Notes under the pieces: generated by a model
What the model was told of the DNA's origin: nothing
Seen by the model: only the letters and a program-made list of their open reading frames with translations
The model's database searches: none
Part shown: positions 44,372 to 51,875 of the stretch, in pieces
Layout: each line of letters starts with the position of its first letter
Numbering within the stretch: the stretch's first letter is position 1
Position numbers and translations under genes: made by a program
DNA from: CBDFGS01 sp965247255
Lineage (GTDB): Bacteria; Chloroflexota; Dehalococcoidia; Lucifugimonadales; CAUZJF01
Assembly: GCA_965247255.1 (NCBI GenBank)
Contig: CBDFGS010000011.1
Location: 248,001-312,000, forward strand
Direction: 5' to 3'
DNA length: 64,000 nt

Positions 44372-46222
44372 ATGAGAAGTGTCTTTGCCTTGATCTTAGT
44401 CGTCGCTACGATGGTCTCGATGTCCATCGTGTGTGGGGCCTCGCCGGATTCGCCCGACGCCGGCGAGGTGGAGCCCCGCGCCACCGGTAACGCGTCGGAA
44501 GCACCGGCGGCGCGAGTGACAGAACAGACGGACGGTGGAGGGCCGGGCGCGCCACCGGCCGCACCGGAAGCCCCCAAGCCGAAATTCGCCGGGTTCGACT
44601 TCGAGCTGAGGGAGGGCGCGTTCTGGGAATACCGCTGGGAAGTGCAGAGCAGCTACTCCGCCGCGCGGGGCTCAAGCCGGGACAGCGACTCGGGAACGTT
44701 CCGGGTGACGCTAGGGCCGGGAAAAGAGATCGAGGGAGTTGCGGCCTACGAGGTCAACGTAACGGGAAAGCATCAGGTCGACGACAAGGACCGGAGCTTT
44801 GCGCCGCGATGGCGTTATGTCGGGGCGGCCGACGGCAAACTAGTGGTGTCCCGGGACGGTGAGAGACTGGTCGTCTTGTTCGACGCGATTGCGGGGCAGT
44901 GGCCTGGGAGCGGCTTCTTCACGACGAGGATGAAAGCTGAAACGCTATACGAGGCGCAGAACAGCAGGATCACCGAACCGATGACCGACTGGCCTGGCGT
45001 CAAGGCCGGTGCTGCCGTGGCTGCGAGCCACTCAACGAACAAGGCCCAGTGCAAGAGCTATGGCGCCGTTGGAACGATATGCGGCAACGAGTCCCTCGCC
45101 TATAACGAACGGGAGCTCTACCGAGCGGGGATCGGCCCCGTCGCCTATTCTTACCGATTTAGCATGAGCCAAGGCTCCGGGATGAGTTCCTGGTCATCCT
45201 CCGCCACGGAACACCTCGCGCTCGTTGCGTCATCGTTGCGCGGTGACGTAGCCATATCCGGGCCCGGTCCAGATCGTCCGATCAGGGTGAGACCGACGCC
45301 GGGGCCTAGGACAGTGACGCCGCGGATTTTCCGGACGCCTGCGCCGCGCCCCACGGCGGTCGTAACGCCCGCTCCCTCGCAGCAGGTCACCCAAGAACCA
45401 GCGTCAGGTCTCATCGCGTTCTCGTCGAAACGTGACGGCAATCAGGAGATCTACGTCGTGAACGCGGATGGGACGGGCCTGACGAGACTGACGGCGAACG
45501 CGGTGAACGATTACTCGCCCGCATTCTCGCCCGACGGGACCAAGATCGCCTTCATCTCTCATCCCGTTAACGACAACGATGCCATTAAAGACAGCGAGAT
45601 ATTCGTGATGACCACCCGTGGCGCCAACCAGACGAACCTGACCAACAGCGAGTTCTACGATACCGCGCCCGCCTGGTCGCCGGACGGCTCGAAGATCGCG
45701 TTCACCTCGAATCGCGAGGCAGGGTTCAACGTTTATGTCATGAACGGCGATGGCTCAGCCCAGAAGCGGCTCACGGTGAATGATGGATCGGAGAACACGG
45801 CGCCTTCCTGGGCGCCCGATGGCGCCAAGATCGCATTCATCTCGTTCCAGGGCAATTCCGACGTGTTCTTGATCGATCCCAGCGGCTCCGGAGAGAAGAG
45901 GCTTACGAGCAGCGGCGGCGACGATTTCACCCCATCATGGTCGCCGGACGGGACCAGAATCGCATTCACCTCGTTCCGCGACGGAAACGCGGAGATCTAT
46001 GTCATCAACGCCGATGGCTCGGGAGCGACCAGGCTGACCAACGACCCCGAGCCGGACTGGTCCCCATCCTGGTCGCCGGACGGGGCGTGGATCGCCTTCG
46101 AGTCGGGGCGTGACGGCAACCGCGATATCTACGTGATGCGTGCGGACGGCTCCGAGGTTACCAGGCTGACCAACGACCCTGCATGGGATACAGCGCCCTC
46201 GTGGTCACCCATACGACCCTAG
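44372..46222 (+). CDS. TolB-like beta-propeller protein, probably lipid-anchored
   Basis: About 616 aa from the ATG at 44372 (MRSVFALILVVATMVSMSIV followed by a Cys as possible lipobox). Residues 60-290 form an unrecognised beta-rich domain (GFDFELREGAFWEYRWEVQS); a Pro-rich linker follows; from about 345 there are six PD40/WD40-like repeats, each ending SPDGTKIAF or similar and containing EIYVxNADGTGxTRLT. These are the propeller repeats of TolB and related periplasmic proteins. No tol-pal genes are near, so it is not TolB itself. It is convergent with gmk. Confidence 0.83.
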   Translation: MRSVFALILVVATMVSMSIVCGASPDSPDAGEVEPRATGNASEAPAARVTEQTDGGGPGAPPAAPEAPKPKFAGFDFELREGAFWEYRWEVQSSYSAARGSSRDSDSGTFRVTLGPGKEIEGVAAYEVNVTGKHQVDDKDRSFAPRWRYVGAADGKLVVSRDGERLVVLFDAIAGQWPGSGFFTTRMKAETLYEAQNSRITEPMTDWPGVKAGAAVAASHSTNKAQCKSYGAVGTICGNESLAYNERELYRAGIGPVAYSYRFSMSQGSGMSSWSSSATEHLALVASSLRGDVAISGPGPDRPIRVRPTPGPRTVTPRIFRTPAPRPTAVVTPAPSQQVTQEPASGLIAFSSKRDGNQEIYVVNADGTGLTRLTANAVNDYSPAFSPDGTKIAFISHPVNDNDAIKDSEIFVMTTRGANQTNLTNSEFYDTAPAWSPDGSKIAFTSNREAGFNVYVMNGDGSAQKRLTVNDGSENTAPSWAPDGAKIAFISFQGNSDVFLIDPSGSGEKRLTSSGGDDFTPSWSPDGTRIAFTSFRDGNAEIYVINADGSGATRLTNDPEPDWSPSWSPDGAWIAFESGRDGNRDIYVMRADGSEVTRLTNDPAWDTAPSWSPIRP

Positions 46223-46234
46223 ACGGGGAATCGT

Positions 46235-46255
46235 AGGGGCGCTGCTTGCCGCGCC
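46235..46255. repeat. third copy of the 21-bp repeat of 5690/5795
   Basis: AGGGGCGCTGCTTGCCGCGCC, identical to the two copies at 5690-5710 and 5795-5815, again in a convergent or intergenic position (between the TolB-like gene and gmk). Confidence 0.85.
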
Positions 46256-46289
46256 CGCCTTGGTGTCCGCACGAGTGCACCTCGGGCAC

Positions 46290-46910
46290 TTACAGCGCGA
46301 CCCTACGCGGCGGCACGCGGCGGCGCTCATGGGCGACTATCTCGTCGATCTCGCGGACCGCGTCTTTCACCTGGTCCCGGTGGTTGACCACCGTGTAGTC
46401 GAAGCTGGGCGCCGTGGCCATCTCCGCCTCGGCGGTGCTCAGCCTGAGCTGCACGACCTCGGGCGAGTCGGTCAAACGCAGGCTAAGGCGGCGGGACAGC
46501 TCCTCCATCGAGGGCGGCGCCAGGAATATGAACACTGCGTCCGGCGCGATGCGCCTGATGTTGGCCACGCCCTGAACGTCGGTCTTGACCAGCACGTCCA
46601 CGCCGTGAGACAGCGCCTCGGCGACCTGTGATCTCGGAACGCCGTACAGGTGACCGTAGACCTCCGCCCACTCGAGCAGCTCGCCGCGCTCTATCATCCC
46701 GCGGAAGGCTGCTTCGGCGAGGAAGATGTAGTCGGCGCCCTCGCGCTCGTTGGCCCTTTTCGGGCGGGTAGTGGCCGTAACCGTGTAGTGATATGGCCTA
46801 CCCTCGTCCCTCATATGTGAGAAGACGGCGTCCTTGCCCACTCCCGATGGTCCCGACATGACAACCAGCAGCGGGGGCGGCTGTTCCTGTGCCTCGGGCT
46901 CGCTGCTCAT
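46290..46910 (-). CDS. gmk: guanylate kinase
   Basis: 206 aa from the ATG at 46910 (MSSEPEAQEQPPPLLVVMSG); a longer frame to 47108 runs into aroA and is rejected. It phosphorylates GMP to GDP. Landmarks: P-loop MSGPSGVGKDAVFSHM, TATTRPKRANEREGADYIFL (GMP-binding Arg/Tyr), LLEWAEVYGHLYGVPRSQVA, VKTDVQGVANIRR and the C-terminal LRLTDSPEVVQLRLSTAEAE. The P-loop has GKD where GKS or GKT is usual. It sits 16 bases behind aroA, where many bacteria have cmk, but the residues are those of Gmk. Confidence 0.9.
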   Translation of the reverse strand: MSSEPEAQEQPPPLLVVMSGPSGVGKDAVFSHMRDEGRPYHYTVTATTRPKRANEREGADYIFLAEAAFRGMIERGELLEWAEVYGHLYGVPRSQVAEALSHGVDVLVKTDVQGVANIRRIAPDAVFIFLAPPSMEELSRRLSLRLTDSPEVVQLRLSTAEAEMATAPSFDYTVVNHRDQVKDAVREIDEIVAHERRRVPPRRVAL

Positions 46911-46926
46911 AGGTCCGGCCGTATGG

Positions 46927-48231
46927 TCACTTCGCCAAGGACTCGAGCGTATTCCAGAAATCGGGGTACGAGACGCTGGCCGCGTCGGCCCCTTCGACGA
47001 CGGTATCGCCCTCCGCCATGAGTCCCGCGATGGCCATGGCGATGGCGATGCGGTGGTCCCCGTGGCTGCGGACCTCGGCGCCTCTGAGGGCGCCGCCCCC
47101 ATGCACAACCATGCCGTCGGGGCGCTCCCGTACCCTGGCCCCCAGCCGGGTCAGCGCTTCGACGGTCGCGCTGATGCGGTCGGACTCCTTGACGCGGAGC
47201 TCGGCGGCGTCTCTGATAACGGTCGTGCCGCGAGCGAAGCACGCGGCGACTGCCAGGACGGGGAGTTCGTCTATCACCGTAGGAATTACCTCGCCGCCAA
47301 TCTCCGTGGCGACCAGGTCGCTGGATTCCGCAACGATATCGGCGACGGGCTCTCCTTCTTCTTCCTGGACATTCTCGAAGCGGACGCGAGCGCCCATGGC
47401 TCGGAGCACCTCTATGACGCCGGTGCGCGTAGGGTTTACACCCACGCCCGGCAGGCGGATTTTGGCGTTGGGATGAGAGCACGCCGCGGCGATCCAGAAG
47501 GCGGCGGCGCTAACGTCGCCAGGGACGCGAACGTTCGTTGACTTCAGCTCGGACGGTTGGATGGAGAGGCGGAGGCCATCGGTCTTCAGCCTGGCGCCCA
47601 TAGCCGTCAGCATGCGTTCCGTGTGGTCCCGCGATGCGGCAGGCTGCTCTAGGACCGTCTCGCCATCTGCGTACAGGCCGGCGATAAGTACACTGGACTT
47701 GAGCTGGGCGCTGGCCACCGGCATGGTGTAGTGAATGGCGCTCAGGTCTCCGCCGCGAATCGCCAGCGGCGCCAGCGTATCCCCTTCGCGGCCCATGATG
47801 CTCGCTCCCATCTGGGTGAGGGGCTGGACGATCCTGCCCATCGGCCGAGAGCGCAAGGAATCGTCCCCGGTCAGGACGCTCAGGAACGGCTGTCCGGCCG
47901 AGAGGCCGGCCACGAGCCTCATGGTAGTCCCGCTGTTGCCCGCGTCGAGCGCCTCTGCCGGCTCGCTCAAGCCGCTGATGCCTTTTCCGTGGACCTCGAA
48001 GCACTCGTCAGCCTGGCTGATTGGGCAAGAGGAGTGCTCCGTGATCTCAGCGCCGAGACCGCGAAGGCAGCGCAACATCGAGACGCGGTCGTCTCCGACG
48101 CAGAAGTTGGAAACGTGCGCCGTCCCATGGGCTATGGAGTTGAGCAGAGCGGCGCGGTGTGAGACGGACTTGTCGCCCGGGACGATGACCGTACCCTCTA
48201 GGTGGCTGGCAGGATGTACGAGTTTATTCAT
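46927..48231 (-). CDS. aroA: 3-phosphoshikimate 1-carboxyvinyltransferase (EPSP synthase)
   Basis: About 434 aa from the ATG at 48231 (MNKLVHPASHLEGTVIVPGD); a GTG at 48255 is an alternative. Sixth shikimate-pathway step, joining shikimate-3-phosphate and PEP. Landmarks: PGDKSVSHRAALLNSIAHGT, LDAGNSGTTMRLVAGLSAGQ, the GDDSLRSRPMGRIVQPLTQM loop, DELPVLAVAACFARGTTVIR, ELRVKESDRISATVEALTRL and SHGDHRIAIAMAIAGLMAEG. It lies between tyrA and gmk on the same strand; tyrA-aroA clustering supports an aromatic amino acid operon. Confidence 0.95.
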   Translation of the reverse strand: MNKLVHPASHLEGTVIVPGDKSVSHRAALLNSIAHGTAHVSNFCVGDDRVSMLRCLRGLGAEITEHSSCPISQADECFEVHGKGISGLSEPAEALDAGNSGTTMRLVAGLSAGQPFLSVLTGDDSLRSRPMGRIVQPLTQMGASIMGREGDTLAPLAIRGGDLSAIHYTMPVASAQLKSSVLIAGLYADGETVLEQPAASRDHTERMLTAMGARLKTDGLRLSIQPSELKSTNVRVPGDVSAAAFWIAAACSHPNAKIRLPGVGVNPTRTGVIEVLRAMGARVRFENVQEEEGEPVADIVAESSDLVATEIGGEVIPTVIDELPVLAVAACFARGTTVIRDAAELRVKESDRISATVEALTRLGARVRERPDGMVVHGGGALRGAEVRSHGDHRIAIAMAIAGLMAEGDTVVEGADAASVSYPDFWNTLESLAK

Positions 48232-48527
48232 ATGCGAAGAGCGCCCAGCGCCCACTCAGCAGGCCGCCAAGGTCATCCAAATCCTTCTTACGTGCCGGCT
48301 CCCGTACCATCGTTGCCCCTTCCCTCAGCAGGGGATTTGCACTGAACACGCAATGCATACCCCGTGGTCGGACAGGCCTTTCCTGACCAGAGCTGAAGGG
48401 CTCAATACGAACGTAGCTTCAAAACTCACCGTTCGTCACTTCGGCGGGCTAAGTGCAGGCTCTGAGCGTCTCGAAGGACAGCATCACTTAGGCCACATCT
48501 CTCGTGCAAAGCCCACAGCATGGCAGA
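48232..48527. other. gap between tyrA and aroA
   Basis: About 296 bases without a credible gene. It could carry the aroA promoter; I see no clear -35/-10 pair or attenuator stem. Confidence 0.3.
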
Positions 48528-49535
48528 TTAGGTCGGCGGAGAGTTCTTCCCATGGTACTTCCACGGCGGCCGATTCCTCAGCTCGGAAAAGCGCTTGTAT
48601 CGCTCTACCAGGCGGCTTCCCAGCACCATCGAAGCCATCGACTCGCCCGGGGTCGGAAGCTCGGCACGTGAGCCTTCGGGTGCGCCTTCTATCCACCTGG
48701 CCCGATGCTCCCAGGCCCGCACAAGGGCGTCACGCAGCTCGTTGGAATCTCCGCCTATCATCTCCTTGAGGGTGCTAAGCTCCGCGATCATCGAATCGAT
48801 CGATCGAGCGATTACCGCGTGGTTGGTCGCGGACGACTCGGCGAGCGATTGCGGGTCGCCGGCCGCCAGGGCCGACATTTGGAAGAACTCGGACCCCGCA
48901 ATGCGTGACATCTCTTCCCAACCGGGGTCGCCGGCCAGCGCATTGACCAGCGCTGCGGAGAGCAGCTGAGGGACGTGGGCCACCGCAGCCGTAAAGGAAT
49001 CGTGCTCCTGGGCGTCGATGAAGAGCGGCGCCGCGCCCAGAATCTCGACCATGCCCACTACGGCCTTGACCGCCTCAGGGGTCGCCGTCTCGGCGGGTAT
49101 CACGCAGTAGCTGGTCCCGTCGAACACCGTCCCATCCGCGTCCTCCATCGAGTCCAGGGCTCGCCACGGAAGGGGGCGGCCACCGACGAAGCTCGCCTGT
49201 GGGGTCAAGAAATTTGCCGCCCACTCCATCATTCGGACCTTGTCCGTGCCGGTGTCGGTTAGCACGCATCCATCGGCCAGGACCGGTCCGATGGCCCGTA
49301 GCAGCTCTTCGAGATCGGGCGTCGACGAGTCGACGACCACAAACTGCGCGCCGTCCAGCGCCTCCCGAAGATTGCTGTACCGCTGGTCTATTGCGCCCAT
49401 CTCGGAGGCCGTGGTAAGCGCCTTCTTGTCACCGTCAGCGCCCACAACCTCCGTGTCGGGCATTTCCGCGCGCTTCAGGCCGAGCCCGATCGAAACGCCG
49501 ACGGGCCCCATGCCTATGATGGTGATGCGGTCCAT
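48528..49535 (-). CDS. tyrA: prephenate dehydrogenase
   Basis: 335 aa from the ATG at 49535, which has AGGAG at good spacing; a GTG- or ATG-led longer frame to 49589 is less likely. It converts prephenate to 4-hydroxyphenylpyruvate in tyrosine synthesis. Landmarks: the Rossmann motif IIGMGPVGVSIGLGLKRAEM, VVGADGDKKAL, DLEELLRAIGPVLADGCVLT, DTGTDKVRMMEWAANFL, and the central AAVAHVPQLLSAALVNALAG with the catalytic His. No chorismate mutase or ACT domain is fused. It is followed by aroA on the same strand. Confidence 0.88.
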   Translation of the reverse strand: MDRITIIGMGPVGVSIGLGLKRAEMPDTEVVGADGDKKALTTASEMGAIDQRYSNLREALDGAQFVVVDSSTPDLEELLRAIGPVLADGCVLTDTGTDKVRMMEWAANFLTPQASFVGGRPLPWRALDSMEDADGTVFDGTSYCVIPAETATPEAVKAVVGMVEILGAAPLFIDAQEHDSFTAAVAHVPQLLSAALVNALAGDPGWEEMSRIAGSEFFQMSALAAGDPQSLAESSATNHAVIARSIDSMIAELSTLKEMIGGDSNELRDALVRAWEHRARWIEGAPEGSRAELPTPGESMASMVLGSRLVERYKRFSELRNRPPWKYHGKNSPPT

Positions 49536-49663
49536 GCTGAGCTCCTGTGCTCGGCCACTGGTCGTTGCTAGGGTGGCCGGTAGCGTCAAACTAGGACCTA
49601 TGTTATCAGCCCTTCATCGAGGCATGCCCGACCAAAAAACATAGGGTTAATGAGGCGCGCCGA

Positions 49664-50347
49664 TCACAGGACGAGGCTGGTCAGAACGTCGAGTATGGCG
49701 CGGATTACACGTCCAAGGATGTTTACGCCAAATAGAAAGTCCAACATGATGAGCAGAAAGAGAGGCGTGGGCCCGAACCGCTCCAACTTTCCGAACTCGT
49801 AAGCGGCCTCCCTGGGAAGGACGCCCAGGGCGACCTTGTACCCGTCTAGGGGTACCAGCGGGATCAGGTTAAAGGCTGCCAGCAACAGGTTGAGGAGTAC
49901 GAAGATACTGACAGCGTAAGCTGCGATATTTCCAACGTCGCCCGAGAAGGACTGCCCCGCCAGCCCGCCGCCGAACAGTCCCGCTCTGAGGGGCAGCGCG
50001 GCCACCGTGGCGACCAGGATATTCGAGAGCGGTCCGGCCAACGAAACGACCGCCATGCCCGTCTTTGCCCCTACGCGTAGACGTTCCGGATTGACGGGCG
50101 TGGGTTTCCCCCAGCCGATCCCCGCTATAAAGATCAGGACAGTGCCCAGGGGGTCAAGGTGGCGCAGCGGGTTCAGGGACAGCCGACCGAGGTTCCGTGC
50201 CGTGGGGTCGCCTTGAAGGTAGGCTGTAAGCGCGTGGCTGAACTCGTGCACCGTGATGGCCACTACCAGCGCGAAGACCAGCGATCCCAAGATGACCAGC
50301 CCGTTGAGGGGGTCGTTCTGAATTTCGCCTATTATGTCGAAGAGCAC
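49664..50347 (-). CDS. site-2 protease family protein (peptidase M50)
   Basis: 227 aa, five to six membrane spans. Zinc motif HExxH in ITVHEFSHALTAYLQGDPTA and the third ligand Asp in LIPLVPLDGYKVALGVLPRE, both within the membrane as in site-2 proteases; the segment GRLSLNPLRHLDPLGTVLIF is typical of the small, PDZ-less M50B group. Such proteases cleave within the membrane; this small group often lacks a known substrate. It starts with ATG at 50347. Confidence 0.92.
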   Translation of the reverse strand: MLFDIIGEIQNDPLNGLVILGSLVFALVVAITVHEFSHALTAYLQGDPTARNLGRLSLNPLRHLDPLGTVLIFIAGIGWGKPTPVNPERLRVGAKTGMAVVSLAGPLSNILVATVAALPLRAGLFGGGLAGQSFSGDVGNIAAYAVSIFVLLNLLLAAFNLIPLVPLDGYKVALGVLPREAAYEFGKLERFGPTPLFLLIMLDFLFGVNILGRVIRAILDVLTSLVL

Positions 50348-50386
50348 GTGTGTCTCGGGGCGCGCGTCGTATTATCTCGCGTCTGA

Positions 50387-50611
50387 TTAATTTAACACGT
50401 GCGACCGTAGGGCATTAGCATCCCACCAGGATACTAACTCGGGCGAATACTGGGTGGCAGCTTGTGCGCTCGGGTCATCGTAACGCCGGATCACCTCGCC
50501 CCGGGCTGCGGATCCAACGATAACCAGACCATCGACAATCTGCTGACGTGAGAGCTTGTCTACTACTTGCTCCAATGTCATCGGGTTGGTCGAGCCGCTG
50601 TAGTCTGCCAT
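50387..50611 (-). CDS. small hypothetical protein
   Basis: 74 aa starting ATG with an A/G-rich ribosome site. It has no family I can name: MTLEQVVDKLSRQQIVDGLV is a predicted helix pair, followed by VIVGSAARGEVIRRYDD and WWDANALRSHVLN. The GSAARGE string resembles the start of a nucleotidyltransferase motif but the required Asp pair is absent. It lies between an IscA-like gene and the site-2 protease. Possibly a genuine small gene, possibly a remnant. Confidence 0.4.
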   Translation of the reverse strand: MADYSGSTNPMTLEQVVDKLSRQQIVDGLVIVGSAARGEVIRRYDDPSAQAATQYSPELVSWWDANALRSHVLN

Positions 50612-50796
50612 ACTCTTTCCGTTCCTTCGAGGTGCTTGCAGGGCTAGCTTCCGACCCCCGCTTGTCTAATAGCCACGATTCTTAGCGAATGTGTTCGTGA
50701 GAAGTACCGTCACACGGGACATCGACGTGGAGCCGAGAGGGGGGTTAGTCCAACCGGTGATGAGGTCCAGCGCGGCCGAGAAATGGCCGAAACTAG

Positions 50797-50826
50797 AAGC
50801 GGGGCGGTTCCGGAACCGCCCCGCTT
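50797..50826. terminator. perfect 30-bp palindrome downstream of the IscA-like gene
   Basis: AAGCGGGGCGGTTCC and its exact reverse complement, with no loop. It begins 21 bases after the IscA-like stop on the minus strand. Only a weak T-rich stretch follows (CTAGTTTCGG), so it is a probable terminator and possibly a dispersed palindrome. Confidence 0.55.
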
Positions 50827-50846
50827 GACTTGAGCTTGGTTAAGAG

Positions 50847-51239
50847 TTAGTGGCCGCCGCAGCCACACCCGCCTCCGCCTCCACCACAACCGCCGCCGCC
50901 GGCGCCGCAGGCGCAGCCCCCGCCCCCGCCTTCCGGCATGAAGTTGGGGTTGCTGATGACGAATCCGCTCCGCATCAGCCCTTCGACGTAGTCGATCTGC
51001 GCACCTTCTACCATGGAGGCGCTTTCGGAGTCGACCAGCACCTTGATCTTCTCGGCATCGATGACCAGGTCGCTTTCCTTAGCTTCCTTTTCAACGCCTA
51101 ACATATACTGAAAGCCGCCGTTATGGCCGGGCATCACCATGACACGGAGCATCGAGTCCTCTTCTCCTTGCTCCGTGAGTGTCTGATGCAGCTTATCGGC
51201 AGCGAGCGGGGTTACTTCTATCAGCTTCGTTGTCGTCAC
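50847..51239 (-). CDS. IscA/HesB-like protein with Gly/Cys-rich tail
   Basis: 130 aa. The fold is IscA/HesB: IEVTPLAADKLHQTLTEQGE, VMPGHNGGFQYMLGVEKEAK, IKVLVDSESASMVEGAQIDY, SGFVISNPNFMPEGG. Canonical IscA proteins have three cysteines: one in GGCSGFQY and two in the C-terminal CGC. Here the first position is HN in GHNGGFQY. The C terminus is instead GGGGGCACGAGGGGCG followed by more Gly and CGCGGH, five cysteines in all. The tail could bind a cluster or metal. It starts with GTG at 51239 behind GGAGG. Iron-sulfur carriage is a family inference. Confidence 0.82.
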   Translation of the reverse strand: MTTTKLIEVTPLAADKLHQTLTEQGEEDSMLRVMVMPGHNGGFQYMLGVEKEAKESDLVIDAEKIKVLVDSESASMVEGAQIDYVEGLMRSGFVISNPNFMPEGGGGGCACGAGGGGCGGGGGGCGCGGH

Positions 51240-51350
51240 TGATGCACCTCCAGTGGGGGCGACTGCTTTTCTTGCAACTTAGTAAGTTTAGTCGAGTTCG
51301 ATACTATCACGCAGCTATGGGGCAGTCAAGGCGATAACGGCTGTCTCAGG

Positions 51351-51379
51351 TTGACGGCGCCTACAGCGCAGCGTATACT
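51351..51379 (+). promoter_or_regulatory. promoter of 5S rRNA
   Basis: -35 TTGACG (51351-51356), 17-bp spacer, -10 TATACT (51374-51379), about 60 bases before the 5S start. This is one of the best sigma-70-type matches in the window. Confidence 0.75.
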
Positions 51380-51440
51380 TTAGCTACGGCCACGAGCCGT
51401 GACGGATGTCGCATAAAAAGGCTTGGTTGTAACAACATAG

Positions 51441-51562
51441 TCCCCTGGTGGTTTTAGCGAGGCGGCCCCACCCGTTCCCATCCCGAACACGGAAGTGAAA
51501 CGCCTCAGCGCCCACGATACTGCATCCGCGAGGGTGTGGGAAAATAGGTCACTGCCAGGGGA
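51441..51562 (+). rRNA. rrf: 5S ribosomal RNA, solitary
   Basis: 122 bases. Terminal stem TCCCCTGG/CCAGGGGA; internal 5S signatures are CCCGTTCCCATCCCGAACAC (51470-51489), GGAAGTGAAACGCC and GCGAGGGTGTGGGAAAATAGG. It has its own promoter 60 bases upstream, and no 16S or 23S gene is in the window on either side. A run TTTGTTTTT directly follows the terminal stem and can act as terminator. Confidence 0.95.
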
Positions 51563-51875
51563 CTTTGTTTTTGGACGGATTCCACGAACGTGACCGTCCA
51601 CGTGCTTGAAAGCCCCCCGTCGCCCTGACGTATCATTCCCTCTAGCGCCATCTTTGCTGGCGGACCACCGGCCTCATATCCCGGCGGGAGAAAGGGTGTC
51701 CTTCTATTCCGGAAATGGAGTTATGCTACAATCACTCGACCTTGCAGCAGGCTGTGTCGGCCAAGTCGCACCGCTACTTCTGGACTGCACATGAGCGCTG
51801 GCACTCTTTACACCCCGACCCAGCCACACCTATAATTAGTCTAATCGCTCAAAAAGAGACAAAGGACGCACGAAG
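51563..51875. other. leader region between 5S rRNA and S1-domain gene
   Basis: 313 bases without a credible gene. It carries an extended -10 TGCTACAAT (51724-51732) and the promoter of the S1-domain gene at 51807-51836; nothing else is recognised. Confidence 0.4.
51807..51836 (+). promoter_or_regulatory. promoter of the S1-domain gene
   Basis: -35 TTTACA (51807-51812), 18-bp spacer, -10 TATAAT (51831-51836), 39 bases before the GTG at 51876. Confidence 0.7.

Noticed and set aside
46290..46910. Cytidylate kinase behind aroA
   Set aside because: GMP-binding and lid motifs are those of guanylate kinase.
46911..47108. N-terminal extension of gmk
   Set aside because: It overlaps the end of aroA and has no family similarity; the ATG at 46910 gives the normal Gmk length.
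50387..50611. Nucleotidyltransferase from the GSAARGE string
   Set aside because: The Asp-x-Asp metal motif that should follow is absent and the protein is only 74 aa.
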